NCBI GenBank assembly: GCA_021813435.1
Contig: JAKAKR010000008.1
Location: 62,001-126,000, forward strand
Length of the DNA: 64,000 bases
Source of the DNA: Nanobdellota archaeon
Lineage (GTDB): Archaea; Nanobdellota; Nanobdellia; Woesearchaeales; UBA9642
Direction of reading: 5' to 3'
Under the pieces are notes generated by a model, which saw only the letters and a list, made by a program, of their open reading frames with translations, was not told the origin of the DNA and ran no database searches. Of the stretch, positions 52,041-61,187 are shown one piece after another (position 1 is the stretch's first letter; each line of letters starts with the position of its first letter). Made by a program: the position numbers and the translations under genes.

Positions 52041-53588
52041 TTGGAACTACAAAAACTCGCAGAGAGTCTGCACCCGCTCGAGCGCAAGATACTGCCGTTA
52101 CTTGAGACAACTCCAGATACCGGAATGCTCATCGAGAAATCCCGGCTCAAGGAAGTCGAGGTGACGCGGGCATTGCAATGGCTCTCCAATAAAAAACTCA
52201 TTGAGATCAAAGAAGAGGTCCGCGAACTGGTATTTCTCGACAAAAATGGGCAGCTTTATCTTAAAACAGGCCTTCCTGAACGTATATTTCTGACGGCGCT
52301 CAATCGCGAGATGTCGCTCAAAGATGTGGAGAAGGCATCACGACTTTCCAAAGAAGAACTCAGCATCTGCATGGGGCTGCTCAAGAAAAAGGGCGCAATC
52401 AATATCTCAAAAAAAGGAAACGACGTCTTTGTCTCATTGACTGACAATGGGCGCAGCATCCTCAAAAAAGAAATGCTTGAGGAGCAATTGCTCAAGCATA
52501 CATTTCCGCTCGAGCGAAAATCACTCAATCCGCAGGAACTCTTTGCATTCAACGAACTCATCCGGAGAAGAAACATCATCAGGACAGAGATAAAAAAACA
52601 GCGTGCCGCAACGCTCACTGACCTTGGCAGGCAGGTTTTGGAAAGCGTCGGCGCTAGTGACGGAAAAGATGTCATTGATTCCCTGACTGCGGACATGATC
52701 AGGAGCAAATCATGGATGGGCAAGACATTTCGCAACTATGATCTTAATGCGCCGGTGCCGCGTTCAAATTATGGAAAGATACATTTTGAAAACGAGTCAG
52801 TGTCATATGCAAAATCCATCTGGCTCGAGATGGGATTTACTGAAATGTCCGGATCAATGGTGCAGACCGCGTTCTGGGATCTGGACTCATTATTTGTCCC
52901 GCAGGACCATCCTGCACGCGAGATGCAGGACACATTCTACCTGAAAAATCCTTCGCAGGGAAAAATTCCTGACGATCTCAAAAAGAAAATTAAGGCAGTC
53001 CATGAAAATGGCGGCGATACGGGAAGCAAGGGATGGGGCGGCGTGTGGGATGAGGAGAAAGCAAAACAGCTTATGCTCAGAACGCATACGACAGTTCTCT
53101 CTGCGCAGACCATCAGCCGATTAAAGAGGGAGCATCTGCCGGCAAAATTCTTTACAGTCGGCAAGGTATTCAGGAATGAGACTCCTGACTGGAAACATCT
53201 CTTTGAATTTTACCAGGTCGAAGGTATCGTGGTTGATCCTAACGCGACATTGAATGACCTTAAAGGCTATCTCAAGGAATTCTTCAAGAAGATGGGCTAT
53301 GACAAGATAAAGATCAGACCCGGGCATTTCCCGTATACAGAACCTAGTCTTGAAGTCGAAGTATTCGACAAGAACAAGAACCAATGGATCGAACTCGGGG
53401 GCGCAGGAATATTCCGTCCTGAAGTCACGAAAACGCTCATGGGTTTTGAATGTCCAGTCCTTGCATGGGGTCTTGGTCTTGGACGGGTCACTGTCCCCTA
53501 TTATGCAATCACTGATCTGCGCGACCTCAATCGCAATGATCTCAAACAATTACGCTCAATGAAAAAATGGATGTTAAGACCGCAGTGA
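52041..53588 (+). CDS. pheS: Phenylalanyl-tRNA synthetase alpha subunit
   Basis: Catalytic subunit charging tRNA-Phe. The 515-aa archaeal/eukaryotic-type protein has N-terminal winged-helix repeats (LHPLERKILPLLE, LSKEELSICMGLLKKKGAI) and the class II core: GSMVQTAFWDLDSLFVPQDHPARE, motif 2 FRNETPDWKHLFEFYQVEG and motif 3 GLGLGRVTVPYY. It starts at TTG: there is no ATG nearby in frame and GGGGGATTTAT precedes it. Two small genes separate it from pheT on the same strand. Confidence 0.96.
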   Translation: MELQKLAESLHPLERKILPLLETTPDTGMLIEKSRLKEVEVTRALQWLSNKKLIEIKEEVRELVFLDKNGQLYLKTGLPERIFLTALNREMSLKDVEKASRLSKEELSICMGLLKKKGAINISKKGNDVFVSLTDNGRSILKKEMLEEQLLKHTFPLERKSLNPQELFAFNELIRRRNIIRTEIKKQRAATLTDLGRQVLESVGASDGKDVIDSLTADMIRSKSWMGKTFRNYDLNAPVPRSNYGKIHFENESVSYAKSIWLEMGFTEMSGSMVQTAFWDLDSLFVPQDHPAREMQDTFYLKNPSQGKIPDDLKKKIKAVHENGGDTGSKGWGGVWDEEKAKQLMLRTHTTVLSAQTISRLKREHLPAKFFTVGKVFRNETPDWKHLFEFYQVEGIVVDPNATLNDLKGYLKEFFKKMGYDKIKIRPGHFPYTEPSLEVEVFDKNKNQWIELGGAGIFRPEVTKTLMGFECPVLAWGLGLGRVTVPYYAITDLRDLNRNDLKQLRSMKKWMLRPQ

Positions 53589-53621
53589 CCACACAGTAAA
53601 AGAGGTGTGGGAGTTTATGTT

Positions 53622-53873
53622 ATGGATGATCGTCAAGTATATGCGCTCGCGCGTTTGAAGCTTGCGTACAAGAAACAGTTACTGTTCATCAAGGGACTCA
53701 TGATCCTTGCGGTCATGGGTGTCATCGCCTATGTTATCACCGTCTATGAATTCAACATGGCGCTCCTCCTGATTGCAATCGCATTCATCGGGACGGGCAT
53801 CATCGGAATCATGACTGTCGACCAGAAATTAAAGAACATTTCAAGGAAAATCAAGGAACTCGAGAAATGGTAA
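53622..53873 (+). CDS. Small two-helix membrane protein in the pheS-pheT operon
   Basis: About 83 aa, unrecognised. Basic N-terminus (MDDRQVYALARLKLAYKK), two hydrophobic helices (GLMILAVMGVIAYVITVYEF, ALLLIAIAFIGTGIIGIM) and a charged tail (DQKLKNISRKIKELEKW). ATG 53622 is preceded by GGGAG; the track start 53607 is a GTG. It lies between pheS and an unknown gene with short gaps. Confidence 0.65.
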   Translation: MDDRQVYALARLKLAYKKQLLFIKGLMILAVMGVIAYVITVYEFNMALLLIAIAFIGTGIIGIMTVDQKLKNISRKIKELEKW

Positions 53874-53891
53874 AGAGGAGAGGGAGAACAC

Positions 53892-54500
53892 ATGAGCAAT
53901 TTATATCCTTCAATGGACTATATGCCGAGAGATTGGGTTGTAAGTAATGACGTCGATGTGAACGAGCGTTTTATGCATGAAGAATCCCTCCTCTTCACCT
54001 ATATTAATAACATACTGATACCGGGCAAGAATTTACACATCAGCGATGTTACCGCAGACGACTGTTATGATTTGAGACGACTGTTCATCGCTCCTGTAAA
54101 TATCGGCCGATTCACCGGCGCATTTGAAAGTGGAGTGTTTACTTTTAATACGTTCCCTATCCCGAGCAATACTGGTATCATTATGGATTCATCAGGATTT
54201 GCAACATTCAGGTTTATTGATAGAAATTACTCATTCAACAAAACATACATCACCAAGAAAAATGAGGTAATGACCCCTGATATCAACATTGCCTTTGTCG
54301 CTAACGAATCAATCATTGATAAACATCATCTATTGACTGAGGGGTCATGGACGCGCGAAGATGGCGCTCAAGGAGTATATCATGTCATGCAAAACATCGC
54401 GCAGGATGAGTTACATTTTCAATACTTACTCAAGGATATGTATATTCAAAATATCAATGCATTAATAAAAAATAATACGTATAACATATATGGTAGTTAA
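53892..54500 (+). CDS. Hypothetical protein in the pheS-pheT operon
   Basis: 202 aa, no family recognised and no signal peptide or membrane helix. Mixed alpha/beta character with conserved-looking aromatic residues (MDYMPRDWVVSNDVDVNERF, RFTGAFESGVFTFNTFPIP, TFRFIDRNYSFNKTYI). GGAGAGGGAGAA lies just before its ATG. It ends 21 bases before pheT; co-transcription is likely but a role in aminoacylation is not shown. Confidence 0.6.
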   Translation: MSNLYPSMDYMPRDWVVSNDVDVNERFMHEESLLFTYINNILIPGKNLHISDVTADDCYDLRRLFIAPVNIGRFTGAFESGVFTFNTFPIPSNTGIIMDSSGFATFRFIDRNYSFNKTYITKKNEVMTPDINIAFVANESIIDKHHLLTEGSWTREDGAQGVYHVMQNIAQDELHFQYLLKDMYIQNINALIKNNTYNIYGS

Positions 54501-54521
54501 CCTTCGAGGCAATGCATTAAA

Positions 54522-56336
54522 ATGCCAACAATAACCTTAAGCAAAAAAACAGTCTTGGAATTTTTGGGACGAAAGGTCTCTGATGAAGAGCTTGCAGACC
54601 GCATCTCCATGCTCGGAACAGGATTTGAAGGAATAGAAGGTGACGAGATTCATGTCGAGATATTCCCTAATCGCCCCGACCTTCTTTCAGCGCCAGGATT
54701 TGCACGCGCATTAGGATCATTCACGGGCATAAAAAAAGGGTTCAGGAAGTACACAGTCAAGAAAAGCAATGTGAAAGTCATTGTTGATAAATCAGTCAAG
54801 GGAATCCGTCCCTATACTGCATGCGCGGTTGTCAAGAATCTTAAACTCACTGATGAAAAGATAAAGGAGATCATCCAAATCCAGGAAAAACTGCATATCA
54901 CATATGGGCGCAATCGACGCAAGGCAGCTATCGGCATCTACCCGCTTGAGCATATCAAGCCACCAATATATTACAAGGCGCTAAGTCCTGAGGAGATACG
55001 GTTCAAACCGCTCGACTTGAACAAAGATCTTACCGGTAACCAGATTCTTGCAATCCATCCGACAGGACGAGAGTATGGATACCTTCTTGAGGGAAAAGAA
55101 AAATATCCTGTATTTCTTGACAGCAGGATGCAGGTCATGAGTATGCCGCCGATCATCAACAGCAACACTATCGGCAAGATCACTATTGCAACACGCGAGG
55201 TATTTATCGAATGTTCAGGATTTGATTTTGATTACCTGCACATCTGCCTCAACATCATCGTGACTGCGCTTGCAGATATGGGTGGAGACATCTATAGTGT
55301 GGAGTTGCAGTATCCTGAAAAAAAATATACTGTACCCCGGCTCGAAGGCAGGGAGATGAAATTAGACAGTGCATATGTCAATAAGATTCTCGGGCTCGTA
55401 CTCACTGAATCAGAACTGCGATCAGCGTTTGATCGTATGGGCTATGCGTATAAGAACAAGAAAGTACTTGTTCCGGGTTATCGTGCAGACATTCTTCACC
55501 CTATTGATCTTGTGGAAGATATCGCCATCGCCTATGGTTATGAGAATTTTACTGGTACATTCACTCCTGTTGCAGCAGTGTCGGCAGTAAAGCCCATTGA
55601 ACTCTACAAGGACAGGATCCGCGAGATTGCAGTCGGCAATGGAATCATTGAAGTAAAAAATTTCCATTTGACGAGCAAGGACAAGCAGACAAAATTCATG
55701 AACAGTACCCATGCAGTTGTCGAGCTCCTCAATTCAGTGACTCAGGATTATGATGTGTTGCGCTACTGGATGACGCCGAGTCTTCTTGAGACGCTGCAAT
55801 CAAATAAGCATTATGAGTATCCGCAGAACATCTTTGAGATCGGAACCATATTCAAACCAAACACTACTTATGATACTGGCGTTCAGGAGCAGGAAGTGCT
55901 TGCAATAGCGCTCTGCGGCAATGATGCAAATTTCACTAAGATCAAAAAGATATTCGATACATTCGCCGGAGCACTGGACTTGAATTATACCATCGCGGAT
56001 ACCGCGCATGAATCCTTCATCGCAGGGCGTGTCGGTAGGATAGTGGTTGCTAACGAAAAGATAGGATACATCGGAGAGTTGCATCCGCAGATACTCCTGA
56101 ATTGGGGCATAGAGATGCCTGTTGCAGTGCTTGAATTAAACCTGAGCGATCTTTTCAAGGTCACAGGTCTTATTGGCGAGGATCAGCCAGTATCTTTAGG
56201 TCCTGCCCCTTCCAAGTCAGTATCATCTAAGACTGCGTCATCTCCTGCAAAGCCGCAGAAACATCACACTTCCAAGCCGACGCGCAAGAAATCCGCGCCT
56301 GCAAAGAAGAGTTCCAAAAAACAGAAGAGACGCTAA
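54522..56336 (+). CDS. pheT: Phenylalanyl-tRNA synthetase beta subunit, with Lys-rich tail
   Basis: 604 aa. It is the partner of PheS for tRNA binding and editing. It has the archaeal/eukaryotic beta-chain plan: EIFPNRPDLLSAPGFARALG, the B3/B4 editing region, the B5 domain (LDSAYVNKILGLVLTESELRSAFDRMGY, VLVPGYRADILHPIDLVEDIAIAYGYENF) and the catalytic-like core ending GYIGELHPQILLNWGIEMPVAVLELNL. The last 50 or so residues are a Ser/Lys/Pro-rich basic tail (SKPTRKKSAPAKKSSKKQKRR) not typical of the family, which may bind tRNA. Confidence 0.95.
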   Translation: MPTITLSKKTVLEFLGRKVSDEELADRISMLGTGFEGIEGDEIHVEIFPNRPDLLSAPGFARALGSFTGIKKGFRKYTVKKSNVKVIVDKSVKGIRPYTACAVVKNLKLTDEKIKEIIQIQEKLHITYGRNRRKAAIGIYPLEHIKPPIYYKALSPEEIRFKPLDLNKDLTGNQILAIHPTGREYGYLLEGKEKYPVFLDSRMQVMSMPPIINSNTIGKITIATREVFIECSGFDFDYLHICLNIIVTALADMGGDIYSVELQYPEKKYTVPRLEGREMKLDSAYVNKILGLVLTESELRSAFDRMGYAYKNKKVLVPGYRADILHPIDLVEDIAIAYGYENFTGTFTPVAAVSAVKPIELYKDRIREIAVGNGIIEVKNFHLTSKDKQTKFMNSTHAVVELLNSVTQDYDVLRYWMTPSLLETLQSNKHYEYPQNIFEIGTIFKPNTTYDTGVQEQEVLAIALCGNDANFTKIKKIFDTFAGALDLNYTIADTAHESFIAGRVGRIVVANEKIGYIGELHPQILLNWGIEMPVAVLELNLSDLFKVTGLIGEDQPVSLGPAPSKSVSSKTASSPAKPQKHHTSKPTRKKSAPAKKSSKKQKRR

Positions 56337-56392
56337 GACAATCGTAAGAACTCTTTCTCTATGATCTTTATCCTCGCCTTTTCGTGATGGTA

Positions 56393-57688
56393 TTATACTT
56401 TCTTGAATGTCTCTTTCCAGTTATATGCTATCATGAACAGCAGCAGTACAAGATTTGTCCCGAATAGCGTCCAGATAACATACTGCGCGCTCGTCGCAAA
56501 CAAGAGGATAAGGCTTGCCTCTACAATTGCGGCGATGAGAAATACTGCGATAAACCAATACTTCTTTACTGCAAGATCATACATCATATAGACTGACACT
56601 GTCGCAAGAAGAAAGAGCGCGAGGGCGTAGACTCCAAGATTTGCCATGACTGCATACGCGCTTCCGAACATGAGATGCGTGACTTCCTTATGGAATACTG
56701 CAACAGCAAGCGTGATTGCGCCTGCGCTGAGAACAACGACCTTGAGACTGTTGCGAAAGACCGCAAGTGCTGCACGGTTATCTCCGTTTCCATAATCTGC
56801 AATGATCTTGGGAAACATCACGGTTCCGACGGCAAATGCGATGCCGAAAACAATCTTTGCAATCATTCCTGCTGCAGCAAAAAATCCTGCTTCCTGCGCA
56901 GTAAAGATGTGTTTGACAAGAATAAGGTCCATGTTGCTCAGGAGTGCGATAAATAGGCATGCAACAAAGACCGGAAAGATGAATGCGTAGATCTCCTGCA
57001 GATCAAAGCGCGATGCCTTTGCGATATAATGGCTGCGCAGTACCTTGATGGAGAGAAATATCGCAAAAAGGCTCCCGACAGTCATTGCAAGAAGGATTGA
57101 TCGTATTCGCAGGCCAATGATGAGTGCAAGGATTGCAAGCGCAACGCGCAATGTCGCCTCTGTTACTTTATAGACTCCCCATTGTTTGAAATTCTGCAGC
57201 CCGCGTAGTATCCCTTCAATGATCGGGACCATGAAGCTTATCCAAATCAATAATCCAAAGACAATGATGACCTGATAGTCAGGGATGTTGAGAAATTCTG
57301 CAATGATCCTGCTGCAGAGGACCGTGATGACAAAAAACGCCATTCCCATCAGGAAGAAGAAGGTGAATGCCCAATTTGCAAGAAACCGCATCTTATCATA
57401 CTGTTCGCGGGTCTTATAGAATGAAATGAATCGTGTGACAATGAGCGCGATTGCGGCAAGTGCGACTAGAATGATGGAATTGATCGTGAGCAGTGTTTCA
57501 ATCTCCCCATATCCTTCAGGACCGAGCGTTCTGCTGATGATGATCTGGAAGACAATATTTAATACTGAAATGATTGTCGAGGCAAATCCGACCTGTTCAA
57601 CATTCTGGAGCAGATCCTGCGTATTGATGGCATTGATCATCCCGTGGATGCCCTTCTTATCTTTTGCGCCGCGGCGTTCCGGATCCAT
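56393..57688 (-). CDS. Polysaccharide/oligosaccharide flippase (Wzx/MATE-like)
   Basis: 431 aa with about 12 hydrophobic helices. The opening QDLLQNVEQVGFASTIISVLNIVFQIIISRTLGPEGYGEIETLLTI is typical of polysaccharide-biosynthesis flippases, followed by IIEGILRGLQNFKQW and a second half starting with IFPVFVACLFIALLSNMDLILVKHIF. It probably moves lipid-linked sugars across the membrane, for example for N-glycans of the many sequon-rich surface proteins (inference). A TATTTATATC box lies about 25 bp before the ATG (leaderless). Confidence 0.88.
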   Translation of the reverse strand: MDPERRGAKDKKGIHGMINAINTQDLLQNVEQVGFASTIISVLNIVFQIIISRTLGPEGYGEIETLLTINSIILVALAAIALIVTRFISFYKTREQYDKMRFLANWAFTFFFLMGMAFFVITVLCSRIIAEFLNIPDYQVIIVFGLLIWISFMVPIIEGILRGLQNFKQWGVYKVTEATLRVALAILALIIGLRIRSILLAMTVGSLFAIFLSIKVLRSHYIAKASRFDLQEIYAFIFPVFVACLFIALLSNMDLILVKHIFTAQEAGFFAAAGMIAKIVFGIAFAVGTVMFPKIIADYGNGDNRAALAVFRNSLKVVVLSAGAITLAVAVFHKEVTHLMFGSAYAVMANLGVYALALFLLATVSVYMMYDLAVKKYWFIAVFLIAAIVEASLILLFATSAQYVIWTLFGTNLVLLLFMIAYNWKETFKKV

Positions 57689-57790
57689 GCTGCTTCTGAC
57701 CGAAGGGGATATAAATAGTTTACTATGCGCATACTATGCGCTGTTTGTACGCTGCCTGCTATTTGCGTTTTCTTTTTTGCATCGTAGTGT

Positions 57791-58147
57791 TCATCGTACT
57801 GACTCGTGATCAATATAGAAGCTGTAGATTCCCTCGACAAAGAGGAATGATGCAATGATTGCAGGCAGCGCCGCAATGAGGCCTTCAGGATAATTGGTAA
57901 ATCCGCTCGAAAAATAGATGAGCGCAGGCCACATCATGACAATGCACAGGATCCAGGATGTCGTGATGAACTGTTTAGTGATGTGCGCTGTGAGGATATT
58001 GACGACCTGTACGATGATGAGTCCGATTGCTGCGATAAGAACAATCGGGATCCCGATGATTTTTTCGATCTGCGTAATCCCGAATAAATTGAGAAACATA
58101 ATAGCGCCGAACGGCAGAAAGATAAATCCTACGATGGAGTCGATCAT
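57791..58147 (-). CDS. Small integral membrane protein
   Basis: 118 aa with four hydrophobic segments (FIFLPFGAIMFLNLFGI, IIGIPIVLIAAIGLIIVQVV, SWILCIVMMWPALIYFSSGF, LIAALPAIIASFLFVEGIYSFYI). No family recognised and no charged domain. It lies between the Memo gene and the flippase on the same strand, with gaps of 21 and 102 bases. Confidence 0.65.
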   Translation of the reverse strand: MIDSIVGFIFLPFGAIMFLNLFGITQIEKIIGIPIVLIAAIGLIIVQVVNILTAHITKQFITTSWILCIVMMWPALIYFSSGFTNYPEGLIAALPAIIASFLFVEGIYSFYIDHESVR

Positions 58148-58168
58148 GGTGACCTTGTGGGCGTGCGG

Positions 58169-59035
58169 TTATTCAAAGATGATTGCTGCATAACTTACAG
58201 AATTCTTGTATGCTTCGTCTTCTTCAAGGTCTGCAGAGGTATAATATTGTTCGAGCCTAACTGCTGATTCTTTGAGATACTTGAGGAGTACGGCGATAGG
58301 ATATTCCCCGCAGATGGTCATATAATCATCCGTGCAATACTGCAGGAATCCTTTATCATCAAGTTTTTCGATGAACGCAATCGCTGCGCGGTCCTGCTCA
58401 TAGATTTTCTGCTTGACATCAGTCGAGAACGGGATGTGGTGATATGCGCGTCCATAATGCGTGAAATCCGAACTGATGATGACGACTGCTTTTTTGCCGG
58501 TTTCCATGATCGTCTCTTTCAAATCCAATGCGAGCCGCGCATGATCGATGTCCGGTCCCAGGATGATCGGGAGGATTTTGAGTTCGTGCATTTTGTCGTT
58601 TGTCGCGAATTGGAGAAATGGCACCTGCACTTCGATGCTATGCTCGGCTGTATGCGCTTCTTCATCAATACTCAATTCATCATTTTTTGCAAGGAGAAGC
58701 TTTGTAAATTCCTGGTCGACCCGTGCAAGCCCAAGTGGCGTCTCATACCCTTCAAGGGATACTGCGTTTTTGGTGTTGTGGTGGTTTGGTCCGATAATGA
58801 TATAGATGTCTGCGAATGCTGCCTCTGCAAGTTCTTTGTATGCCCATGCAGCGCAGGGTCCGGAATACTGGTATCCTGCGTGTGGCGCGATAATTGCTTG
58901 AATGCTTTTTGTCCGTTTGATAAGTGGCAATGCTCCTGGACCGCGTGGTCCTTCAAAGCATTCTGTGATCTGTTTTTGAAGCGCTTGTTCTCCTTGCGCA
59001 TAAAACTGTCCAGCAAACGTCGGTTTACGTACCAT
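58169..59035 (-). CDS. MEMO1-family protein (AmmeMemoRadiSam B)
   Basis: 288 aa. It has the conserved features of Memo proteins: VRKPTFAGQFY at the start, IIAPHAGYQYSG, IIGPNHHN, AHTAEHSIEVQVPFLQ and SSDFTHYGRAY, whose His/Cys-type residues bind metal; a CGEYP segment lies near the end. Bacterial and archaeal members often occur with AMMECR1 and a radical SAM protein; neither partner is next to it here. ATG 59035 has GGGTGATACTT before it; the track start 59062 is an extension. Confidence 0.92.
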   Translation of the reverse strand: MVRKPTFAGQFYAQGEQALQKQITECFEGPRGPGALPLIKRTKSIQAIIAPHAGYQYSGPCAAWAYKELAEAAFADIYIIIGPNHHNTKNAVSLEGYETPLGLARVDQEFTKLLLAKNDELSIDEEAHTAEHSIEVQVPFLQFATNDKMHELKILPIILGPDIDHARLALDLKETIMETGKKAVVIISSDFTHYGRAYHHIPFSTDVKQKIYEQDRAAIAFIEKLDDKGFLQYCTDDYMTICGEYPIAVLLKYLKESAVRLEQYYTSADLEEDEAYKNSVSYAAIIFE

Positions 59036-59112
59036 AAGTATCACCCTTCTGTTTATAATCATACTAATAGGAGGCGTATTTATATGTTTTGCTGTTGCGC
59101 AACATCTCTTTC

Positions 59113-59550
59113 CTATGCAATGTGTAATCGTGTATTGTCTTGTTCTCGTTCGTGCGTTTCATAGAATTTCTTGAAATCCTTGATGATTGCTCTTCCACAC
59201 TCATTGATAGTCAGGAAAGCCTGCTCATTATTGATTGTAGTGCGCGTCCAGGCTTGAAGCGTATCCTTATACTGTTCGTGAGTGTCTATGCTTTTTCCTG
59301 TTCCTCCGTGCTGCATGAGTTCCTGTAGTTCACGCCAAACTGTATAGAAGAGGATTTTTGCGCGTATAGTATCATCCAGAGAGATTATAGTGTTACTTAC
59401 TTGCTGCTTGTAACTATCGAAATTCACATGTGCAAGGTACGCAGCATATGCTATGATGTATTTTTCTATCTTATAGGCATCCGGCGGCATAATGAGTCCT
59501 GCCATGCTTATTTCCACCGCTGCATGCTCGGCGATAATATCCTCAATCAT
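59113..59550 (-). CDS. Hypothetical helical protein
   Basis: 145 aa, no recognised family. Largely helical and polar, without signal or membrane segment (MPPDAYKIEKYIIAYAAYLAHV, TIRAKILFYTVWRELQELM, CGRAIIKDFKKFYETHERE). TTTATAAA lies about 25 bp upstream of the ATG, so the gene is real-looking and leaderless. Convergence or divergence gives no hint of function; the histone gene lies on the other side of a 183-bp gap. Confidence 0.55.
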   Translation of the reverse strand: MIEDIIAEHAAVEISMAGLIMPPDAYKIEKYIIAYAAYLAHVNFDSYKQQVSNTIISLDDTIRAKILFYTVWRELQELMQHGGTGKSIDTHEQYKDTLQAWTRTTINNEQAFLTINECGRAIIKDFKKFYETHEREQDNTRLHIA

Positions 59551-59677
59551 GAGTTTTCGGAAAAAGCAGATTTTTATAAAGATTACCTAATAGTGCTCAA
59601 AATATAAACTCATACCGACTCATGCAGGTAGCAAACTACTTTTTTGGCTGTACTCGTATGTCGTTATTTTCAAAACC

Positions 59678-59685
59678 TTTAAATA
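59678..59685 (+). promoter_or_regulatory. TATA box of the histone gene
   Basis: TTTAAATA is placed to start transcription near 59708, leaving a leader of about 26 bases with the ribosome binding site AGGTGATATT directly before the ATG. Confidence 0.5.
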
Positions 59686-59733
59686 TCCTGTTATTCAGGA
59701 AAAGAAGCAAGAATCCTGTTTGTAGGTGATATT

Positions 59734-59952
59734 ATGGTTGATAAAAAAATTCTTCCCTTGGCAGCAATGGAGCGCGTGCTCAAGAAGGGCTCGCCGGATA
59801 TTAGGGTGAGCGATCCGGCTAAAGAAGTGATGCGCGATGTGCTCGAAGAATACGGTGTCAAGATCGCAAAGGCAGCTGCTGAGGCCGCGATCCATGCAGG
59901 CAGAAAAACTGTCAAGGCAGAAGACGTAAAGTTCGCATCAAAGCCGCAATAA
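59734..59952 (+). CDS. Archaeal histone
   Basis: 72-aa histone-fold protein that wraps DNA as dimers and larger assemblies. Three helices are visible: LAAMERVLKKGS, VSDPAKEVMRDVLEEYGVKIAKAAAEAAIHAG and KTVKAEDVKFAS, with the RKT/KAEDV element that contacts DNA. Length is typical of tail-less archaeal histones. A strong ribosome binding site (AGGTGA) and TATA box suggest high expression. A long T-run after the stop (TTATATTATTTTTTTTTT) probably ends the transcript. Confidence 0.96.
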   Translation: MVDKKILPLAAMERVLKKGSPDIRVSDPAKEVMRDVLEEYGVKIAKAAAEAAIHAGRKTVKAEDVKFASKPQ

Positions 59953-59956
59953 TAGT

Positions 59957-59984
59957 ATTTCTTTTATATTATTTTTTTTTTATC
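59957..59984 (+). terminator. T-tract terminator after the histone gene
   Basis: Immediately after the histone stop the + strand reads TATTTCTTTTATATTATTTTTTTTTTATC. Such T-runs terminate archaeal RNA polymerase. It also overlaps the end of the convergent hypothetical gene. Confidence 0.5.
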
Positions 59985-60396
59985 GCGAATAGAGATTCTC
60001 GACACTTTTGAGTGTTTTTTCAATGAACCAGTTCTTGTACTCTTGGAATGACCGGCGGCCGAGCGGTACGCGCGATTGATACTCGTTGTTTGATCCATTG
60101 ATATTCATTGAGATGACTCGTTCACGGGTGTTGACCATATACCACTCACTACCCCGCTGCGTGTAGACCTCAAGGCGCCATTCTTCATTGTTAAGTCCAC
60201 GCAATCGCCATACCTGGGCATCACTGGGCGCAGCAGGCTTTGCTGCAAGCATAGCCAATTCTTCTTCTAAGGCAGATATTGTGGTTTGGCTTTGATGTAC
60301 TAGCTTTCCTTGACTTGTTACCGCATATTGAGAATAATCGTGAGAATTATTTCCGGTGGTTTTACCTACAATTTTCTTATTGACGCTGTCGTTCAA
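59980..60396 (-). CDS. Hypothetical protein (non-ATG start or frameshifted)
   Basis: 138 aa in the track from a TTG. Not recognised. It has a helix (TTISALEEELAMLAAKPAAP) and a beta-rich part (VWRLRGLNNEEWRLEVYTQRGSEWYMV) and ends with an amphipathic helix. The only start in frame is TTG, with no ribosome binding site, whereas a promoter and ATG lie upstream in another frame (60377-60472). Either the two are separate overlapping cistrons or one gene carries a frameshift. Confidence 0.5.
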   Translation of the reverse strand: MNDSVNKKIVGKTTGNNSHDYSQYAVTSQGKLVHQSQTTISALEEELAMLAAKPAAPSDAQVWRLRGLNNEEWRLEVYTQRGSEWYMVNTRERVISMNINGSNNEYQSRVPLGRRSFQEYKNWFIEKTLKSVENLYSR

Positions 60397-60472
60397 GTGT
60401 TTCGCCTATTGACTGCGCGTACAGTACTCTCGCGCGTGATCTCTCGTCATGGATGTCATCAATAAGAATCAT
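60377..60472 (-). CDS. 31-codon upstream ORF overlapping the hypothetical gene
   Basis: Too short for the ORF track. It starts at ATG 60472, about 25 bp after a TATA-like TTTAAATATAA on the minus strand, and reads MILIDDIHDERSRARVLYAQ then SIGETLERQRQ before TAA at 60377-60379. It overlaps the start of the 138-aa frame by about 20 bases. It could be the true N-terminus of that protein, separated by one frameshift, or a short leader peptide. Confidence 0.4.
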   Translation of the reverse strand: MILIDDIHDERSRARVLYAQSIGETLERQRQ

Positions 60473-60584
60473 TCTAGGATAAACTTATATTTAAACCTAT
60501 CTTTTTGGGCATTGAGGTAAAAACATATCTATTAAACTTCCTATAAACATATAAATGTCCTGCGTTCCTGTATGCTAGATACCT

Positions 60585-61187
60585 ATGAAACTCGTTATCG
60601 GATTGACTGGAACAATGAACTCAGGGAAGGGAACAATTGCCGAGTACATCGTTTCCAAGGAATTTGAGCATTTTATCCTTTCAGAAATCATCAAGGAAGA
60701 GACTAGCCAAAAGCACCTCCCGCTTACACGCGAAAACCTCCAGGATATTGGAGACATTCTTCGCAGGGAACATGGCTTAGGCGTTCTTGCAAAACTTGCG
60801 CTTGAACGTGCAAAGACTGATCGCATCCTTATCGATGGTATCCGCAACCCGGGCGAGATTGCATTTCTCAAACAGGTAAAAGACGTCTATTTTGTCCTTA
60901 TTGCTGTCGATGCTCCGCTTGCAGTGCGGTTTGCACGCGCAAAAGAGCGCAAATCCGCCAAAGACATTGTGGATTATGCAACATTTGTGCGGGATGACGC
61001 GCGCGACCGTGGCATAAACCAGCCAGAGAATGGACAACAGGTACAGGCATGCGTGGATGCTGCAAACTACCAGATCATCAATGATGGAAGGGCATTTGCG
61101 CCTATTGTAGATAGAATTCTGCAGGACATCTCACGTAAATACGAACATGCCTGCGCAGTGGCAGAGAAACAAACAATAAGTTCTTAG
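60585..61187 (+). CDS. P-loop nucleotide kinase-like protein (dephospho-CoA kinase related)
   Basis: 200 aa. Starts VIGLTGTMNSGKGTIAEYI (P-loop GTMNSGKGT), then ILIDGIRNPGEIAFLKQV, and VLIAVDAPLAVRFARAKERKSAKD (lid region with basic residues). The plan matches small kinases of the CoaE/UPF0200 group, which phosphorylate a nucleotide or dephospho-CoA; the exact substrate is unclear. A TATA-like sequence near 60545-60560 precedes it. Its end overlaps the convergent RNase Z gene by 4 bases. Confidence 0.75.
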   Translation: MKLVIGLTGTMNSGKGTIAEYIVSKEFEHFILSEIIKEETSQKHLPLTRENLQDIGDILRREHGLGVLAKLALERAKTDRILIDGIRNPGEIAFLKQVKDVYFVLIAVDAPLAVRFARAKERKSAKDIVDYATFVRDDARDRGINQPENGQQVQACVDAANYQIINDGRAFAPIVDRILQDISRKYEHACAVAEKQTISS

